Shown here: piece after piece, positions 20,468 through 28,388 of the stretch
Layout: every line of letters starts with the position of its first letter
Position numbering within the stretch: the first letter of the stretch is position 1
Assembly: GCF_004354985.1 (NCBI RefSeq)
Contig: NZ_SMSK01000004.1
Coordinates: 186,001-250,000, forward strand
DNA length: 64,000 nucleotides
Direction of reading: 5' to 3'
Source: Segetibacter sp. 3557_3
GTDB lineage: Bacteria > Bacteroidota > Bacteroidia > Chitinophagales > Chitinophagaceae
Made by a program: the position numbers and the translations under genes
The notes under the pieces: model-generated
The model's database searches: none
What the model saw: only the letters and a program-made list of their open reading frames with translations
What the model was told of the DNA's origin: nothing

Positions 20468-21019
20468 ATGGAGAATCACACATTATTCTTTAAGAACAAA
20501 ACAATTCAAGGGAGTGATGTTGAAATTACATTTCACAAAGACTTCACTCACATTTATAACATTGAGACTTTTCCTGTAGTTAAGTATACTTTGATCAACT
20601 GCGAAGAATTAGCTTCGATAAACTTTGACGATATTGAGTACCAGAACGACGGACTGTTTGTAGAAAATCGTGAGGAGCATAACCGCAGCGTTTTTGAAGC
20701 AACAGGCATCGCTGGAGAGGTTTTTAAGATCATTTGCGACGAGATCATAAGGGAAGATCTGGAATATCGAAAGCAAGATTATGTTGACCTCTTAAATGAG
20801 ATGATAAAGCAACGTGATGACGAGCATGAAGTCGTAGACAAGTATTATCAACAGCTTGAAAACTTGAAGTTCTTTTTGGAGAAGGAGATTGACGTTAGTG
20901 AAAGAAAACTAAACCAGGCAGATTGGTTAACGAACGATAAAAGACATTTTGTTGAAGGTGAACTTACCGGTCTTAGGAAAGTTTTTGAAGTCCTTACTAA
21001 TTCGAGGCATAACATGTGA
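20468..21019 (+). CDS. Cassette 3: hypothetical protein, helical C-terminus
   Basis: A 183-residue cytoplasmic protein of no recognised family. The start is placed at ATG 20468 (MENHTLFFKNKTIQG), because the in-frame ATG at 20420 lies inside the preceding attC-like arm. The N-terminal half looks beta-rich. Residues from about 105 to the end are charged and helical (long stretches with E/K/Q, possible coiled coil). It sits 7 bases after the opening core, leaving almost no leader. Closing core TGCAGCCAAC matches its opening GTTGGCTGCA exactly. Confidence 0.72.
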   Translation: MENHTLFFKNKTIQGSDVEITFHKDFTHIYNIETFPVVKYTLINCEELASINFDDIEYQNDGLFVENREEHNRSVFEATGIAGEVFKIICDEIIREDLEYRKQDYVDLLNEMIKQRDDEHEVVDKYYQQLENLKFFLEKEIDVSERKLNQADWLTNDKRHFVEGELTGLRKVFEVLTNSRHNM

Positions 21020-21031
21020 CGCAGGTATAAC

Positions 21032-21166
21032 TGCAGCCAACAGTGTGTTCATGCAATGCTGGCGGAAGAACATACGTTAAGCTATGGAGCTTTGTTGAAC
21101 GGCAGATGTATGCAGGCAGACGTAACACGGAGTCCAGCACTGCATAAACACTTTAACGTTATGCGC
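21032..21166 (+). repeat. attC-like site 3 (type A)
   Basis: 135 bp. Core TGCAGCCAAC, type-A arms, closing core GTTATGCGC at 21158. Confidence 0.9.
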
Positions 21167-21241
21167 AATTGCAGCAATCACCCCAAATATTTAGAGAGTT
21201 AGCAGAATCGAAGCTTCATTTGTTTAGTTTAAACCATAGAA

Positions 21242-21496
21242 ATGATTGAAGGTCCCACCTTGAAAGAAGGACAATTTGCGCTATTGATGTGCGACGGTGC
21301 AACTGGACATGTTTTGACGACTGAAGGAGAAGTATATCTATCGACCAAAGGATCAGTATATTTAGTCTTTGAGGGTATAACCAGCGTAAGGAAATATATC
21401 AAAACTACTCAAGAGGAGAATAACACAGTAGAATTTAGTATCTATGACCACAAATATGAGTTGGTTGAGTTTTATAAAGCACTTAAGTGGGTTTAA
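21242..21496 (+). CDS. Cassette 4: small hypothetical protein
   Basis: An 84-residue soluble protein, probably a small beta-sheet fold followed by a C-terminal helix (HKYELVEFYKALKWV). No family recognised. It is the only frame in the cassette. The leader after the opening core is 75 bases. The closing core GCGCATAAC is the exact complement of the opening GTTATGCGC. Confidence 0.6.
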   Translation: MIEGPTLKEGQFALLMCDGATGHVLTTEGEVYLSTKGSVYLVFEGITSVRKYIKTTQEENNTVEFSIYDHKYELVEFYKALKWV

Positions 21497-21585
21497 GGTT
21501 TGTGAAACAAGTTTTTTTACCAAAATCACAGTCGTTCTCGAGGCTTCATTTTATCGCGGAAGGCATCTTACAGACACTTTGCAAA

Positions 21586-21720
21586 GCGCATAACAGTGTG
21601 TTCATGCAATGCTGGCGGAGGAACACGGCGTGAACTCAGGAGCTTTGTTGGACGGCAGTCGTTTGCAAGCAGAAGTAACACCGAGACCAGCACTGCATAA
21701 ACACTTCAACGTTATGCCCC
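21586..21720 (+). repeat. attC-like site 4 (type A)
   Basis: 135 bp. Core GCGCATAAC, type-A arms, closing core GTTATGCCCC at 21711. Confidence 0.9.
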
Positions 21721-22228
21721 ACCTGCGAAGACCTTAAGTTCAATCTTGCTACAAGGTTAACAATCGTGTCGTGGTATTACGTGTGCGAATGGATTGAACC
21801 GAACTCGCAAAAACATGTTCGGGGTCCGAAAAACTTTTCCGGTGAAAGCAGAAGCGAACATTTTCGAAGCAAAAAATCAATTGCCGTTTTGCTTATTGAA
21901 AATGACTCCGCGGAAATCAGCGGATACCATCACGCCAACAAGCTCGCAATATAGGTTTTATCGCTCCCATCAAGTTTCCGGCTTAGAAAGACAGCAGTCT
22001 TCATTGCTGCGACCTTGTAATCACTGTTTTTGGAAAGTTCAACTTAGCACGAGCACGATTGTTAACAAAGCAACTTTGAAGAGACCGTTTCTCTGTTACT
22101 TAACTTCCAATTGACAAGGAGAGCGACCGTTATAGAAGCGAATTGGTGCAAACTGGTCTACTGTTGATTTGCACCAAGCCTGGTTGAGTGTAGGATCTGC
22201 TTCTTCTGAGGCTCTCGGACAGACAGGC
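21721..22228 (+). other. Cassette 5: apparently non-coding cassette body
   Basis: About 510 bases between two sites with no convincing gene. The frames present (up to 106 codons) have no recognisable features and overlap each other. Both ends resemble cassette 8: the beginning (CACCTxxGxxG...TTCAxxxTxxGTCTTGCT pattern) and especially the last 45 bases (GCTTCTTCTxAxxCTCTCGG, then CGGACxGAxAGGCGG). Two related, gene-less cassettes are therefore present. The cassette could encode an RNA or carry a promoter, or the gene may have decayed. Confidence 0.55.
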
Positions 22229-22366
22229 GGGGCATAACATGGTGTTTGCACTAGCGCGGCTGAGGAAAAAGAGCTGATCATGAGATTTCATTTGAGCTTT
22301 ATATCTTTAACTAGGCAGCAGCAACACTAGTACCGCACCAGCGCAAACACCTGACCGTTAGCTGCT
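22229..22366 (+). repeat. attC-like site 5 (type B)
   Basis: 138 bp. Core GGGGCATAAC, arms TGGTGTTTGCACTAGCGCGG and CCGCACCAGCGCAAACACC, closing core GTTAGCTGCT. Arms are related to sites 8, 19 and others (type B). Confidence 0.88.
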
Positions 22367-22378
22367 ATACCCTTACAA

Positions 22379-22912
22379 ATGCGTAGATACTTCATCTGTG
22401 ATCAAGACGAAATTAAAAGTAAACTCAGTAGCTTGGTCCTGAAACGTTCAGATGAGAGCGGCTGGATGCACTACTATTATGATTCAACTTCAAATGAGGC
22501 GTGGGTGTTAACTCAATTCAACTCTGAATACCATGGGGGAGGATCACCTGTTTTAAAAAGGCTTCCTGAACTTAAATGTGAAGATCTTATAGAACTTGCA
22601 ATGACATCTTTGGATTTGAACGATGTTATTGGAGCTTCAAAAGAACTCGCTGAAAGGGAGCAAAACGATAAAGAGGATTTTAGAGACAGGTTAATAACCC
22701 GAATGTTACAAACCGATGTAGTTAACTCTTCATCAGCGGAAAGAGACAGGTTGAGGATAATTATTTCAAAAACTAATCTTCTTGACCCAATGAACCGAAG
22801 AAACATAGTCGGTAAACGTTTTAACGAGATCAAAGAAGATTCAGAATACTATCAACACCTTGCATTTAAAGCAAAGGACCTCCTAGACGACATGGAGAAG
22901 TACAGCAGCTAA
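22379..22912 (+). CDS. Cassette 6: hypothetical soluble protein
   Basis: A 177-residue protein. The N-terminal 60 residues look like a beta-sheet domain (RRYFICDQDE, WMHYYYDSTSNEAWVLTQF). Residues 65-177 are helical and charged, with a segment (DLIELAMTSLDLNDVIGASKELAERE) resembling HEAT-like or Imm-type immunity helices. No function assigned. The stop codon TAA at 22910-22912 lies inside the closing core AGCAGCTAAC, so the recombination site itself supplies the end of the gene. Confidence 0.75.
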   Translation: MRRYFICDQDEIKSKLSSLVLKRSDESGWMHYYYDSTSNEAWVLTQFNSEYHGGGSPVLKRLPELKCEDLIELAMTSLDLNDVIGASKELAEREQNDKEDFRDRLITRMLQTDVVNSSSAERDRLRIIISKTNLLDPMNRRNIVGKRFNEIKEDSEYYQHLAFKAKDLLDDMEKYSS

Positions 22913-23038
22913 CAGTGTGTTCATGCAATGCTGGCGGGGAACACATTTTGAACAGCGGAACTTTATCGGACGGCAGTTGTATGCAAGCTGACGTAACCCG
23001 GAGCCCAGCACTGCATAAACACTTTTCCGTTAGCAGTA
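22904..23038 (+). repeat. attC-like site 6 (type A)
   Basis: 135 bp. Core AGCAGCTAAC overlaps the preceding stop codon; type-A arms; closing core GTTAGCAGTA at 23029. Confidence 0.9.
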
Positions 23039-23178
23039 ACCATATGACGTCCCTACAGTTTGAAAAAACTATTTATGTGGTTCCTTTTTGGTGACAGTAC
23101 CTATTTAGATTTATCTGAGCGAGGTTTTAACAGACGAGCGGTATTGGTAAATATGGATCAAATCCTTTAGCAATCAAC

Positions 23179-23538
23179 ATGAAATTTATTGTATTTGGCA
23201 TTTTTGTATTCTTCATTCTCTCTTGTAATCAAGACATGAAAAAATTTGAAAAGTCAGCTTGGAACGAAAAGGGGGATCTAGGTATCTATCCAAACAGAGA
23301 CAAAATGCTGAAAGACATCATGAACAATCATCGGCTAAGAGGATTAACCTATACACAACTTGTTGAGTTATTAGGTGAGCCTGAAGATTATTCAGACGTT
23401 AACCCAAACACAGTTTACTACAACGTGGTTACAGAATACGGACGAGATATTGACCCGGTTTACTTAAAGAACCTGGAAATAGGGCTTAGTTCCGACAGTG
23501 TGGTGATCGACGTAAACATAAAGGAATTCAAACACTGA
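23179..23538 (+). CDS. Cassette 7: small lipoprotein, SmpA/BamE-like
   Basis: A 119-residue lipoprotein: signal MKFIVFGIFVFFILSC with the lipobox Cys at 16. After a linker, the segment RDKMLKDIMNNHRLRGLTYTQLVELLGEPE resembles the helix-helix-strand opening of the SmpA/OmlA/BamE fold (typical 'G-x-T-x-x-x-V-x-x-x-L-G-x-P'). It is then followed by beta strands ending in SSDSVVIDVNI. It is probably an outer-membrane-anchored periplasmic protein; any link to the Bam complex is speculative. The closing core differs by one base from the complement of its opening core. Confidence 0.75.
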   Translation: MKFIVFGIFVFFILSCNQDMKKFEKSAWNEKGDLGIYPNRDKMLKDIMNNHRLRGLTYTQLVELLGEPEDYSDVNPNTVYYNVVTEYGRDIDPVYLKNLEIGLSSDSVVIDVNIKEFKH

Positions 23539-23550
23539 CAGATGAGTGGC

Positions 23551-23686
23551 TACTACTAACAGTGTGTTCATGCAATGCTGGCGGAAGAACATCGTTTGGA
23601 CGATGGAGCTTTATTGGAGGGCAGTTGTTTGCAAGCAGACGTAACACGGAGCCCAGCACTGCATAAACACTTTACCGTTATACGCC
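23551..23686 (+). repeat. attC-like site 7 (type A)
   Basis: 136 bp. Core TACTACTAAC, type-A arms, closing core GTTATACGCC at 23677. Confidence 0.9.
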
Positions 23687-24068
23687 ACCTTACGTAGCAA
23701 TTCAGCTCAGTCTTGCTCCCAAGATCACAAGCGTTTTGAAAAGGATGGGAGCGAACGCGAGGGGAGCAAGTTCGGCATTGTCGCCTTAGTATCCTAGTCA
23801 CGTTCCTGGTCATAAGAATTGCGACCATTACCTAACCGAATTTGAACAAGCTAGTTTCCAGCCTATGTTAAGCTTCTGTAGACGCGGAAAGCGAACGTCA
23901 CCATAACCGAATTTTGAAAAGGGTGGGGAGACGGTTTTTTATCGAGTCCCTTCCTATGGTCAGCAAAGGTGATCAAAGAAAATTTTACTGTCGGGTTTAC
24001 TATAGAATGATACCGACCATCATTGAACCTTACACTTTGCTTCTTCTAAAACTCTCGGACGGATAGGC
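23687..24068 (+). other. Cassette 8: non-coding cassette related to cassette 5
   Basis: About 380 bases without a credible gene on either strand. The start and the final 45 bases resemble cassette 5 closely, and it ends in the same type-B site. The cores are exact complements of each other (GTTATACGCC and GGCGTATAAC), so the cassette is structurally intact despite lacking a gene. Confidence 0.6.
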
Positions 24069-24206
24069 GGCGTATAACATCGGTTTTGCAATATGGTGGC
24101 TGATAAATAAGTGCTGGAAAAAGAATGCCATTCAACTTCATCACAAATTGAAGATGATGGATCACGGAATACCACCACATCGCAAACCCGTTTAACGTTA
24201 GCAGCC
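24069..24206 (+). repeat. attC-like site 8 (type B)
   Basis: 138 bp. Core GGCGTATAAC, arms ATCGGTTTTGCAATATGGTGG and CCACCACATCGCAAACCCG, closing core GTTAGCAGCC at 24197. Confidence 0.88.
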
Positions 24207-24338
24207 ATGCCGCCGCGGGCGCATAGCCAGGCATTTTATCTTTATATTGGTGCGAGATAATGGCCGTTCTGCACCAGGCTGACTGTATAATATAGCCGAT
24301 CTTCAGTCCTGGGTGACAGTTGCTGACATTTGAGGCAC
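24207..24338 (+). other. Cassette 9: very short gene-less cassette body
   Basis: Only about 130 bases between sites 8 and 9. No start codon with a sustained frame. The opening core GTTAGCAGCC and closing core GGCTTCTAAC differ by one base, so this is a real short cassette rather than a spacer. Confidence 0.55.
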
Positions 24339-24506
24339 GGCTTCTAACAATGGGCTTTACGAAAGTTTTGCTTCAGCAATGGCGCCTGGACAATAGAACA
24401 CTATTGAACAGTTGTACTTTGGCCGTTTTTAGAATTAAGTTACGGCCAAGCGAACATTTGGAATTCTAATTCAAAACCTTCGTAAAGCCCTTTTACGTTA
24501 GCCGCC
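24339..24506 (+). repeat. attC-like site 9 (singleton type)
   Basis: 168 bp. Core GGCTTCTAAC, arms ATGGGCTTTACGAAAGTTTTG and CAAAACCTTCGTAAAGCCC, closing core GTTAGCCGCC at 24497. Confidence 0.87.
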
Positions 24507-24511
24507 ATACA

Positions 24512-25159
24512 ATGACCGACCTGTGCTTAAATCATAAAGCGAAGTTCCTCAAGTTCCTAAAAGGTGAGTTGCCGCTTTCTGAATTGGAACTTTTCATTTC
24601 GCAGACTATAGACCTTGAAAAAGACTTAGGAACTAATACATACATTGAGCTGCTCACGTTTGATTACAAGGATAAATATGCAGCTAATCACGTAGAAGAC
24701 TACATCTTGGAGAAGGTCATTTCCGAAAGTAAGTTTGAGACGTGGAAGCTTACGGAGCTACTGCAAGACTTCATCAATCATCCCCAAAAGGCAAAAGATC
24801 TTCTGGATAAGGTTTATCATCTGTACTCTGGTACCTACAACCGACAAGGAGAATTGACAACTGGTTATCGATTTTTGGGGAACCTGGGATTGAATTACTT
24901 TTTTTGGATTGATGAAGGGTATCTAAGAACTACATTTGGAGACAGTTGGAAGGTAGAATACGAAAAGAGCTTAAAAGATATTGAGTACTATCACCAGCAA
25001 CTAAAGCCAATCGCTGAACAAATATTGCAGGCAATTATTCAAGGTGAAATCAAGATCATCAGTAAAAAGGAATACCAAATCTCAAATCAGCTAAAGAAAG
25101 AACTTGAGGCGGATTCAATATTTCAGCTAACACATCCATCACGAAGTACAGGCGGCTAA
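24512..25159 (+). CDS. Cassette 10: hypothetical protein, paralogue of cassette 11
   Basis: A 215-residue soluble, mostly helical protein. It shares with the next cassette's product an order of motifs: a short F/L-rich helix, ExxLxxxxYIELLTFDYK, a segment with WKLTELL, then LYxGTYxxxxxxxGYRFLGNLGLNYFFWID. The two are clearly one family, which I do not recognise. The layout (acidic, all-helical, 200 residues, in tandem) is reminiscent of immunity proteins, but that is inference. The ATG is 15 bases after the opening core, and the TAA stop lies within the closing core GGCGGCTAAC. Confidence 0.72.
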   Translation: MTDLCLNHKAKFLKFLKGELPLSELELFISQTIDLEKDLGTNTYIELLTFDYKDKYAANHVEDYILEKVISESKFETWKLTELLQDFINHPQKAKDLLDKVYHLYSGTYNRQGELTTGYRFLGNLGLNYFFWIDEGYLRTTFGDSWKVEYEKSLKDIEYYHQQLKPIAEQILQAIIQGEIKIISKKEYQISNQLKKELEADSIFQLTHPSRSTGG

Positions 25160-25286
25160 CAGTGTGTTTATTCAATGCTGGCGGCAAAACATACTTTGGA
25201 CTGGTGTCTTTAATCCGACTGCAGTTGTTTGCAGGCTGAGGTAACACGGAGCCCAGCACTGCATAAACACCTTTACGTTACCTGCT
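25151..25286 (+). repeat. attC-like site 10 (type A)
   Basis: 136 bp. Core GGCGGCTAAC includes the preceding stop codon. The left arm is slightly diverged (TGTTTATTCAATGCTGG). Closing core GTTACCTGCT at 25277. Confidence 0.9.
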
Positions 25287-25295
25287 ATTTTTAAA

Positions 25296-25967
25296 ATGAC
25301 ACTCCCTGCTGACATAAAGGAAACATTTTTCGAAACACTTTATGGTGACAAAAGCGTGTTGGATTTTGAGCAATGGCTTTATGCAGACAAACGACTTGAG
25401 AGTGCTTTGTTGGCGGAAGATTATCTGGATTTAATTTCTTATGGCTACAAGGGTGACAGAGTAAAATACGGTTTATATAAGCTCTTGGAAAAGCATATTG
25501 ATAAGGGCGAGTACGAAAAGTGGAAACTTCTAAAGTTACTGCGTAAAGCACTAAAAAGGGACAATGACCTGCCCGAAATCCTAAGAAGGTTCTACGACCT
25601 TTATTGTAAGGGTTACGGCTTTCTTGACAATTTAGGTCTCGGCTATGGTTTAGCAGTTGAAGTTCCCCCACAAGCAGACAGTTGGGAGGAGTTAACAGCA
25701 GAACAACAACAAAAATTACTCAATAGCTTCTACCCGGAAATTGAATACGAAATCAAAAAGGCAATTAGTTGGTTAGAAAGTGATAAAGTGGTTTTGACAG
25801 GTTTTCAAGACGAGTACTATCATTATGAGTACATTGATAATCGAACAGAAGACGAAAAGCAACCGACCGGATATAAAGTTGAAGCTACCGTCTCGACAAA
25901 TGTAACAGAAAAGTACAGGAATGACAATGACGCAAGAGAGCAGAAGCCGTGGTGGAAGTTTTGGTAG
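25296..25967 (+). CDS. Cassette 11: hypothetical protein, paralogue of cassette 10
   Basis: A 223-residue protein homologous to the preceding cassette's over about the first 130 residues (FEQWLYADKRLESALLAEDY, DLISYGYKG, YEKWKLLKLLRKAL, FYDLYCKGYGFLDNLGLGYG). It has a different C-terminus ending in a tryptophan-rich tail (EQKPWWKFW). Cytoplasmic; no signal peptide. Function unknown. The leader from opening core to ATG is 19 bases, too short for a promoter. The cores GTTACCTGCT and AGCAGGTAAC match exactly. Confidence 0.75.
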   Translation: MTLPADIKETFFETLYGDKSVLDFEQWLYADKRLESALLAEDYLDLISYGYKGDRVKYGLYKLLEKHIDKGEYEKWKLLKLLRKALKRDNDLPEILRRFYDLYCKGYGFLDNLGLGYGLAVEVPPQADSWEELTAEQQQKLLNSFYPEIEYEIKKAISWLESDKVVLTGFQDEYYHYEYIDNRTEDEKQPTGYKVEATVSTNVTEKYRNDNDAREQKPWWKFW

Positions 25968-25992
25968 CGTCTAAGTGCAAGCGGACTAAAAC

Positions 25993-26128
25993 AGCAGGTA
26001 ACAGTGTGTTCATGCAATGCTGGTCGAAGAACAGATCCTGAACTACTTATCTTTATTGGACTGTAGTTGTTTGCAAGCAGACGTAACACAGAGCCCAGCA
26101 CTGCATATACACTTTAACGTTAGGCGAA
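25993..26128 (+). repeat. attC-like site 11 (type A)
   Basis: 136 bp. Core AGCAGGTAAC, type-A arms (right arm with TATACA for TAAACA), closing core GTTAGGCGAA at 26119. Confidence 0.9.
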
Positions 26129-26149
26129 AATGCAGGAACAGCTAAAAAA

Positions 26150-26494
26150 ATGAAAAAAGATAGTAATTACATTTCATATTTCACTGCTCTTTTAGTTGTG
26201 GTGCTTGTTGGCGTCAAATACGGTGGACAAACTTTAATCCGATGGCTGCCCTTTGTGACAATTCTCCTGTCACCGTTAGTTGGTGCATTTACTATCAAAA
26301 ACTACAATATTGATAAGAGCACGGTTGATAGTTCTGTGAAGGTATTTCGGAAGAAGATTGTCTGGCTTGGAACACTATTCTTATTATCCATCCTGTTGTT
26401 GCTGCTATTATCGGAACTTAGACTGCTAGCGTTTGCAATGTTAGGAGCATTAGGAATGTCACTTTTGGGATTGGTGGTTTACAAACCGCGGTGA
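26150..26494 (+). CDS. Cassette 12: small membrane protein
   Basis: A 114-residue inner-membrane protein with four predicted hydrophobic segments (about residues 8-22, 28-46, 66-84 and 88-108) and few charges between them. No family recognised. The start codon is 31 bases downstream of the opening core. The closing core TTCGCCTAAC matches the opening GTTAGGCGAA perfectly. Confidence 0.7.
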   Translation: MKKDSNYISYFTALLVVVLVGVKYGGQTLIRWLPFVTILLSPLVGAFTIKNYNIDKSTVDSSVKVFRKKIVWLGTLFLLSILLLLLLSELRLLAFAMLGALGMSLLGLVVYKPR

Positions 26495-26542
26495 GATAAC
26501 GAGGAAGGTAAATCTACTTACAACACTTCAGAGCGGTAATAC

Positions 26543-26677
26543 TTCGCCTAACAGTGTGTTCATGCAATCCTGGCGATTGCACGTACTCTGAACTAATATC
26601 TTTTTTTGAGCGCAGTTGTTTGTAAGCATGAGTAACACAGAGTCCAGCACTGCATAAACACTTTCACGTTATGCGTC
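26543..26677 (+). repeat. attC-like site 12 (type A)
   Basis: 135 bp. Core TTCGCCTAAC, arms with minor changes (TGTTCATGCAATCCTGG), closing core GTTATGCGTC at 26668. Confidence 0.9.
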
Positions 26678-26706
26678 ATACTGAAACGATGATTTAAGGC
26701 ACAAGG

Positions 26707-27099
26707 ATGATTAGAATTTTGAAATATGTGATGAAGGTTTTCTATGCAAATAATAAGTATGCAACAAACAGAATTGAAGGGGGTAGCTATATTGTTGCGG
26801 TTTGTGCTGCATCTTTTTATTTCCTCATGACTTTTGGTTTACTTGCAGTATTTGCTTTTTCTATTTTTCCAGACTTTTATAAATGGTATTTGAACCTGAA
26901 AGTGAATTCCACTTTATTTGGACTATTATATGTAATAATCAGTTTTTTATTTTTGTACATATTCATTAAGGAAAAAGAAATTCAGGACATCGACTTAACG
27001 AAAGAGCAGGTTGAGAAAACGATAAACTATTTCATTGCATATTCGCTGATTGTGGCAATTATGATTGGACTTGTAGCTATGAAATTTTTACGTGATTAA
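26707..27099 (+). CDS. Cassette 13: small membrane protein
   Basis: A 130-residue membrane protein. A basic N-terminus precedes three hydrophobic stretches (about 28-55, 70-90 and 106-126). Between the second and third is a short charged loop (KEKEIQDIDLTKEQVEKT). No family recognised. Closing core AACGCATAAC differs by one base from the complement of the opening GTTATGCGTC. Confidence 0.7.
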   Translation: MIRILKYVMKVFYANNKYATNRIEGGSYIVAVCAASFYFLMTFGLLAVFAFSIFPDFYKWYLNLKVNSTLFGLLYVIISFLFLYIFIKEKEIQDIDLTKEQVEKTINYFIAYSLIVAIMIGLVAMKFLRD

Positions 27100-27137
27100 T
27101 CTTCCAGTCAAGTTTATGGTTCAACTTGACAAGTACG

Positions 27138-27276
27138 AACGCATAACAGTGTGTTTATAAATTTGTGGCGGGACGTCAAGCATTCGGTTATAAATCGCTA
27201 TTTTGCTTTTTGTGGTTAATTGAAACTGACGTTTTTCAATTGCCACAACTTCATAAACACTTTAACGTTAGCAACA
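27138..27276 (+). repeat. attC-like site 13 (type C)
   Basis: 139 bp. Core AACGCATAAC, arms TGTTTATAAATTTGTGGC and GCCACAACTTCATAAACA, centre with AACTGACGTTTTTCAATTG. Closing core GTTAGCAACA at 27267. Its sequence group (type C) also includes site 18 and those next to the arr genes. Confidence 0.9.
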
Positions 27277-27280
27277 AGTT

Positions 27281-28123
27281 ATGAACACGAAAGGCATCCA
27301 AAATGACAGTTTATCACTATCGACTCATTATTTGAGAATGATACCTTTTGGCTCGGAAACGGTGATGTCAACGGGAACTGGTTTTGTATATGAAGATGAC
27401 TCAAAATTATACCTCATAACCAACGGACATAATGTAACCAGGGTAAATCCTGACACAAATATGAGGATAGTTAATAGTATAGCTTTTCCCATTAGAATTA
27501 AAACAAAGGCCAGAATCATTTCCGAAGACAATCCCAACGCCTTAGCATCTGACTTTTTTGACATAGACTTATATGACGATGATGAATTTTTAAAGCCAAA
27601 GTGGTTTATTCACCCAACACATGGCTATAAGGTTGACGTTATTGCTATTCCATTTGCAAGCATGGCAGAAATTCCCAAGCATGTAAAACTATTTCCGATA
27701 AATAAATATGAGTTTAACAATCAGTTTGACATTGAGATAGCTGATGATGTATTTATCTTAGGTTATCCTTTCGATATAACAGGAGGAAAAGAATTGCCAA
27801 TTTGGAAAAGAGGTACAATCTCCACAGAACCAGTGATTGACATTGAAAACCTTCCTAAGTTTTTAGTTGATACTGCTACACGTTCAGGGATGTCCGGTTC
27901 ACCTGTAATAATGCAGCGGAATGGTTTTCATGGTTTCAATGGAAAGGAAATGACGGGAAAAGAGCTTTTGGGTGTAATAAGACTGTTCGCGGGTATTTAC
28001 TCTGGAAGAATTGGTGCAGAGGATAATTTTCAAACACAATTAGGAATAGTTTGGAAACCAAGTGTGATAGACGAAATAATAAGTGGACAAAAACTGGGTG
28101 ACATAGGGTTTCAAAGTATATAA
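27281..28123 (+). CDS. Cassette 14: trypsin-like serine protease
   Basis: A 280-residue protein with the chymotrypsin-fold protease domain of the DegP/HtrA-like (Trypsin_2) type. TGTGFVYEDDSKLYLITNGHNV carries the catalytic His, a YKVDVIAIPF strand carries the catalytic Asp, and ATRSGMSGSPVI carries the nucleophile Ser in GxSGSP. There is no PDZ domain and no signal peptide, so a cytoplasmic role is suggested. The ATG is 14 bases after the opening core. The closing core has AAT in place of AAC but otherwise matches. Confidence 0.87.
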   Translation: MNTKGIQNDSLSLSTHYLRMIPFGSETVMSTGTGFVYEDDSKLYLITNGHNVTRVNPDTNMRIVNSIAFPIRIKTKARIISEDNPNALASDFFDIDLYDDDEFLKPKWFIHPTHGYKVDVIAIPFASMAEIPKHVKLFPINKYEFNNQFDIEIADDVFILGYPFDITGGKELPIWKRGTISTEPVIDIENLPKFLVDTATRSGMSGSPVIMQRNGFHGFNGKEMTGKELLGVIRLFAGIYSGRIGAEDNFQTQLGIVWKPSVIDEIISGQKLGDIGFQSI

Positions 28124-28125
28124 CC

Positions 28126-28262
28126 TGTTGCTAATAGTGTGTTCATGCAATGCTGGCGGGAGGACATAATTTCAACGTTTATTCTTTAATTTGGCTGCAC
28201 GTGTTTGCAAGCAGACGTAACACAGAGCCCAGTACTGCATAAACACTTTAACGTTATGGGCA
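28126..28262 (+). repeat. attC-like site 14 (type A, mutated left core)
   Basis: 137 bp. Core TGTTGCTAAT (C to T at the last core base), type-A arms, closing core GTTATGGGCA at 28253. Confidence 0.87.
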
Positions 28263-28388
28263 AGTATAAAAGACCGTGCTTCTCAGACAAAGTATGTGAC
28301 ATTTGACCTTTTCAGCATTTAAACTTGGACTTTTAAACAAAACACCCATTGGAAGCCTAAACGACCTTTGCATTATAAATTTATAGAA

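Noticed and set aside
21794-22114. 106-codon frame in cassette 5.
   Set aside because: Low-complexity, basic, no family resemblance, and the homologous cassette 8 has no equivalent frame.
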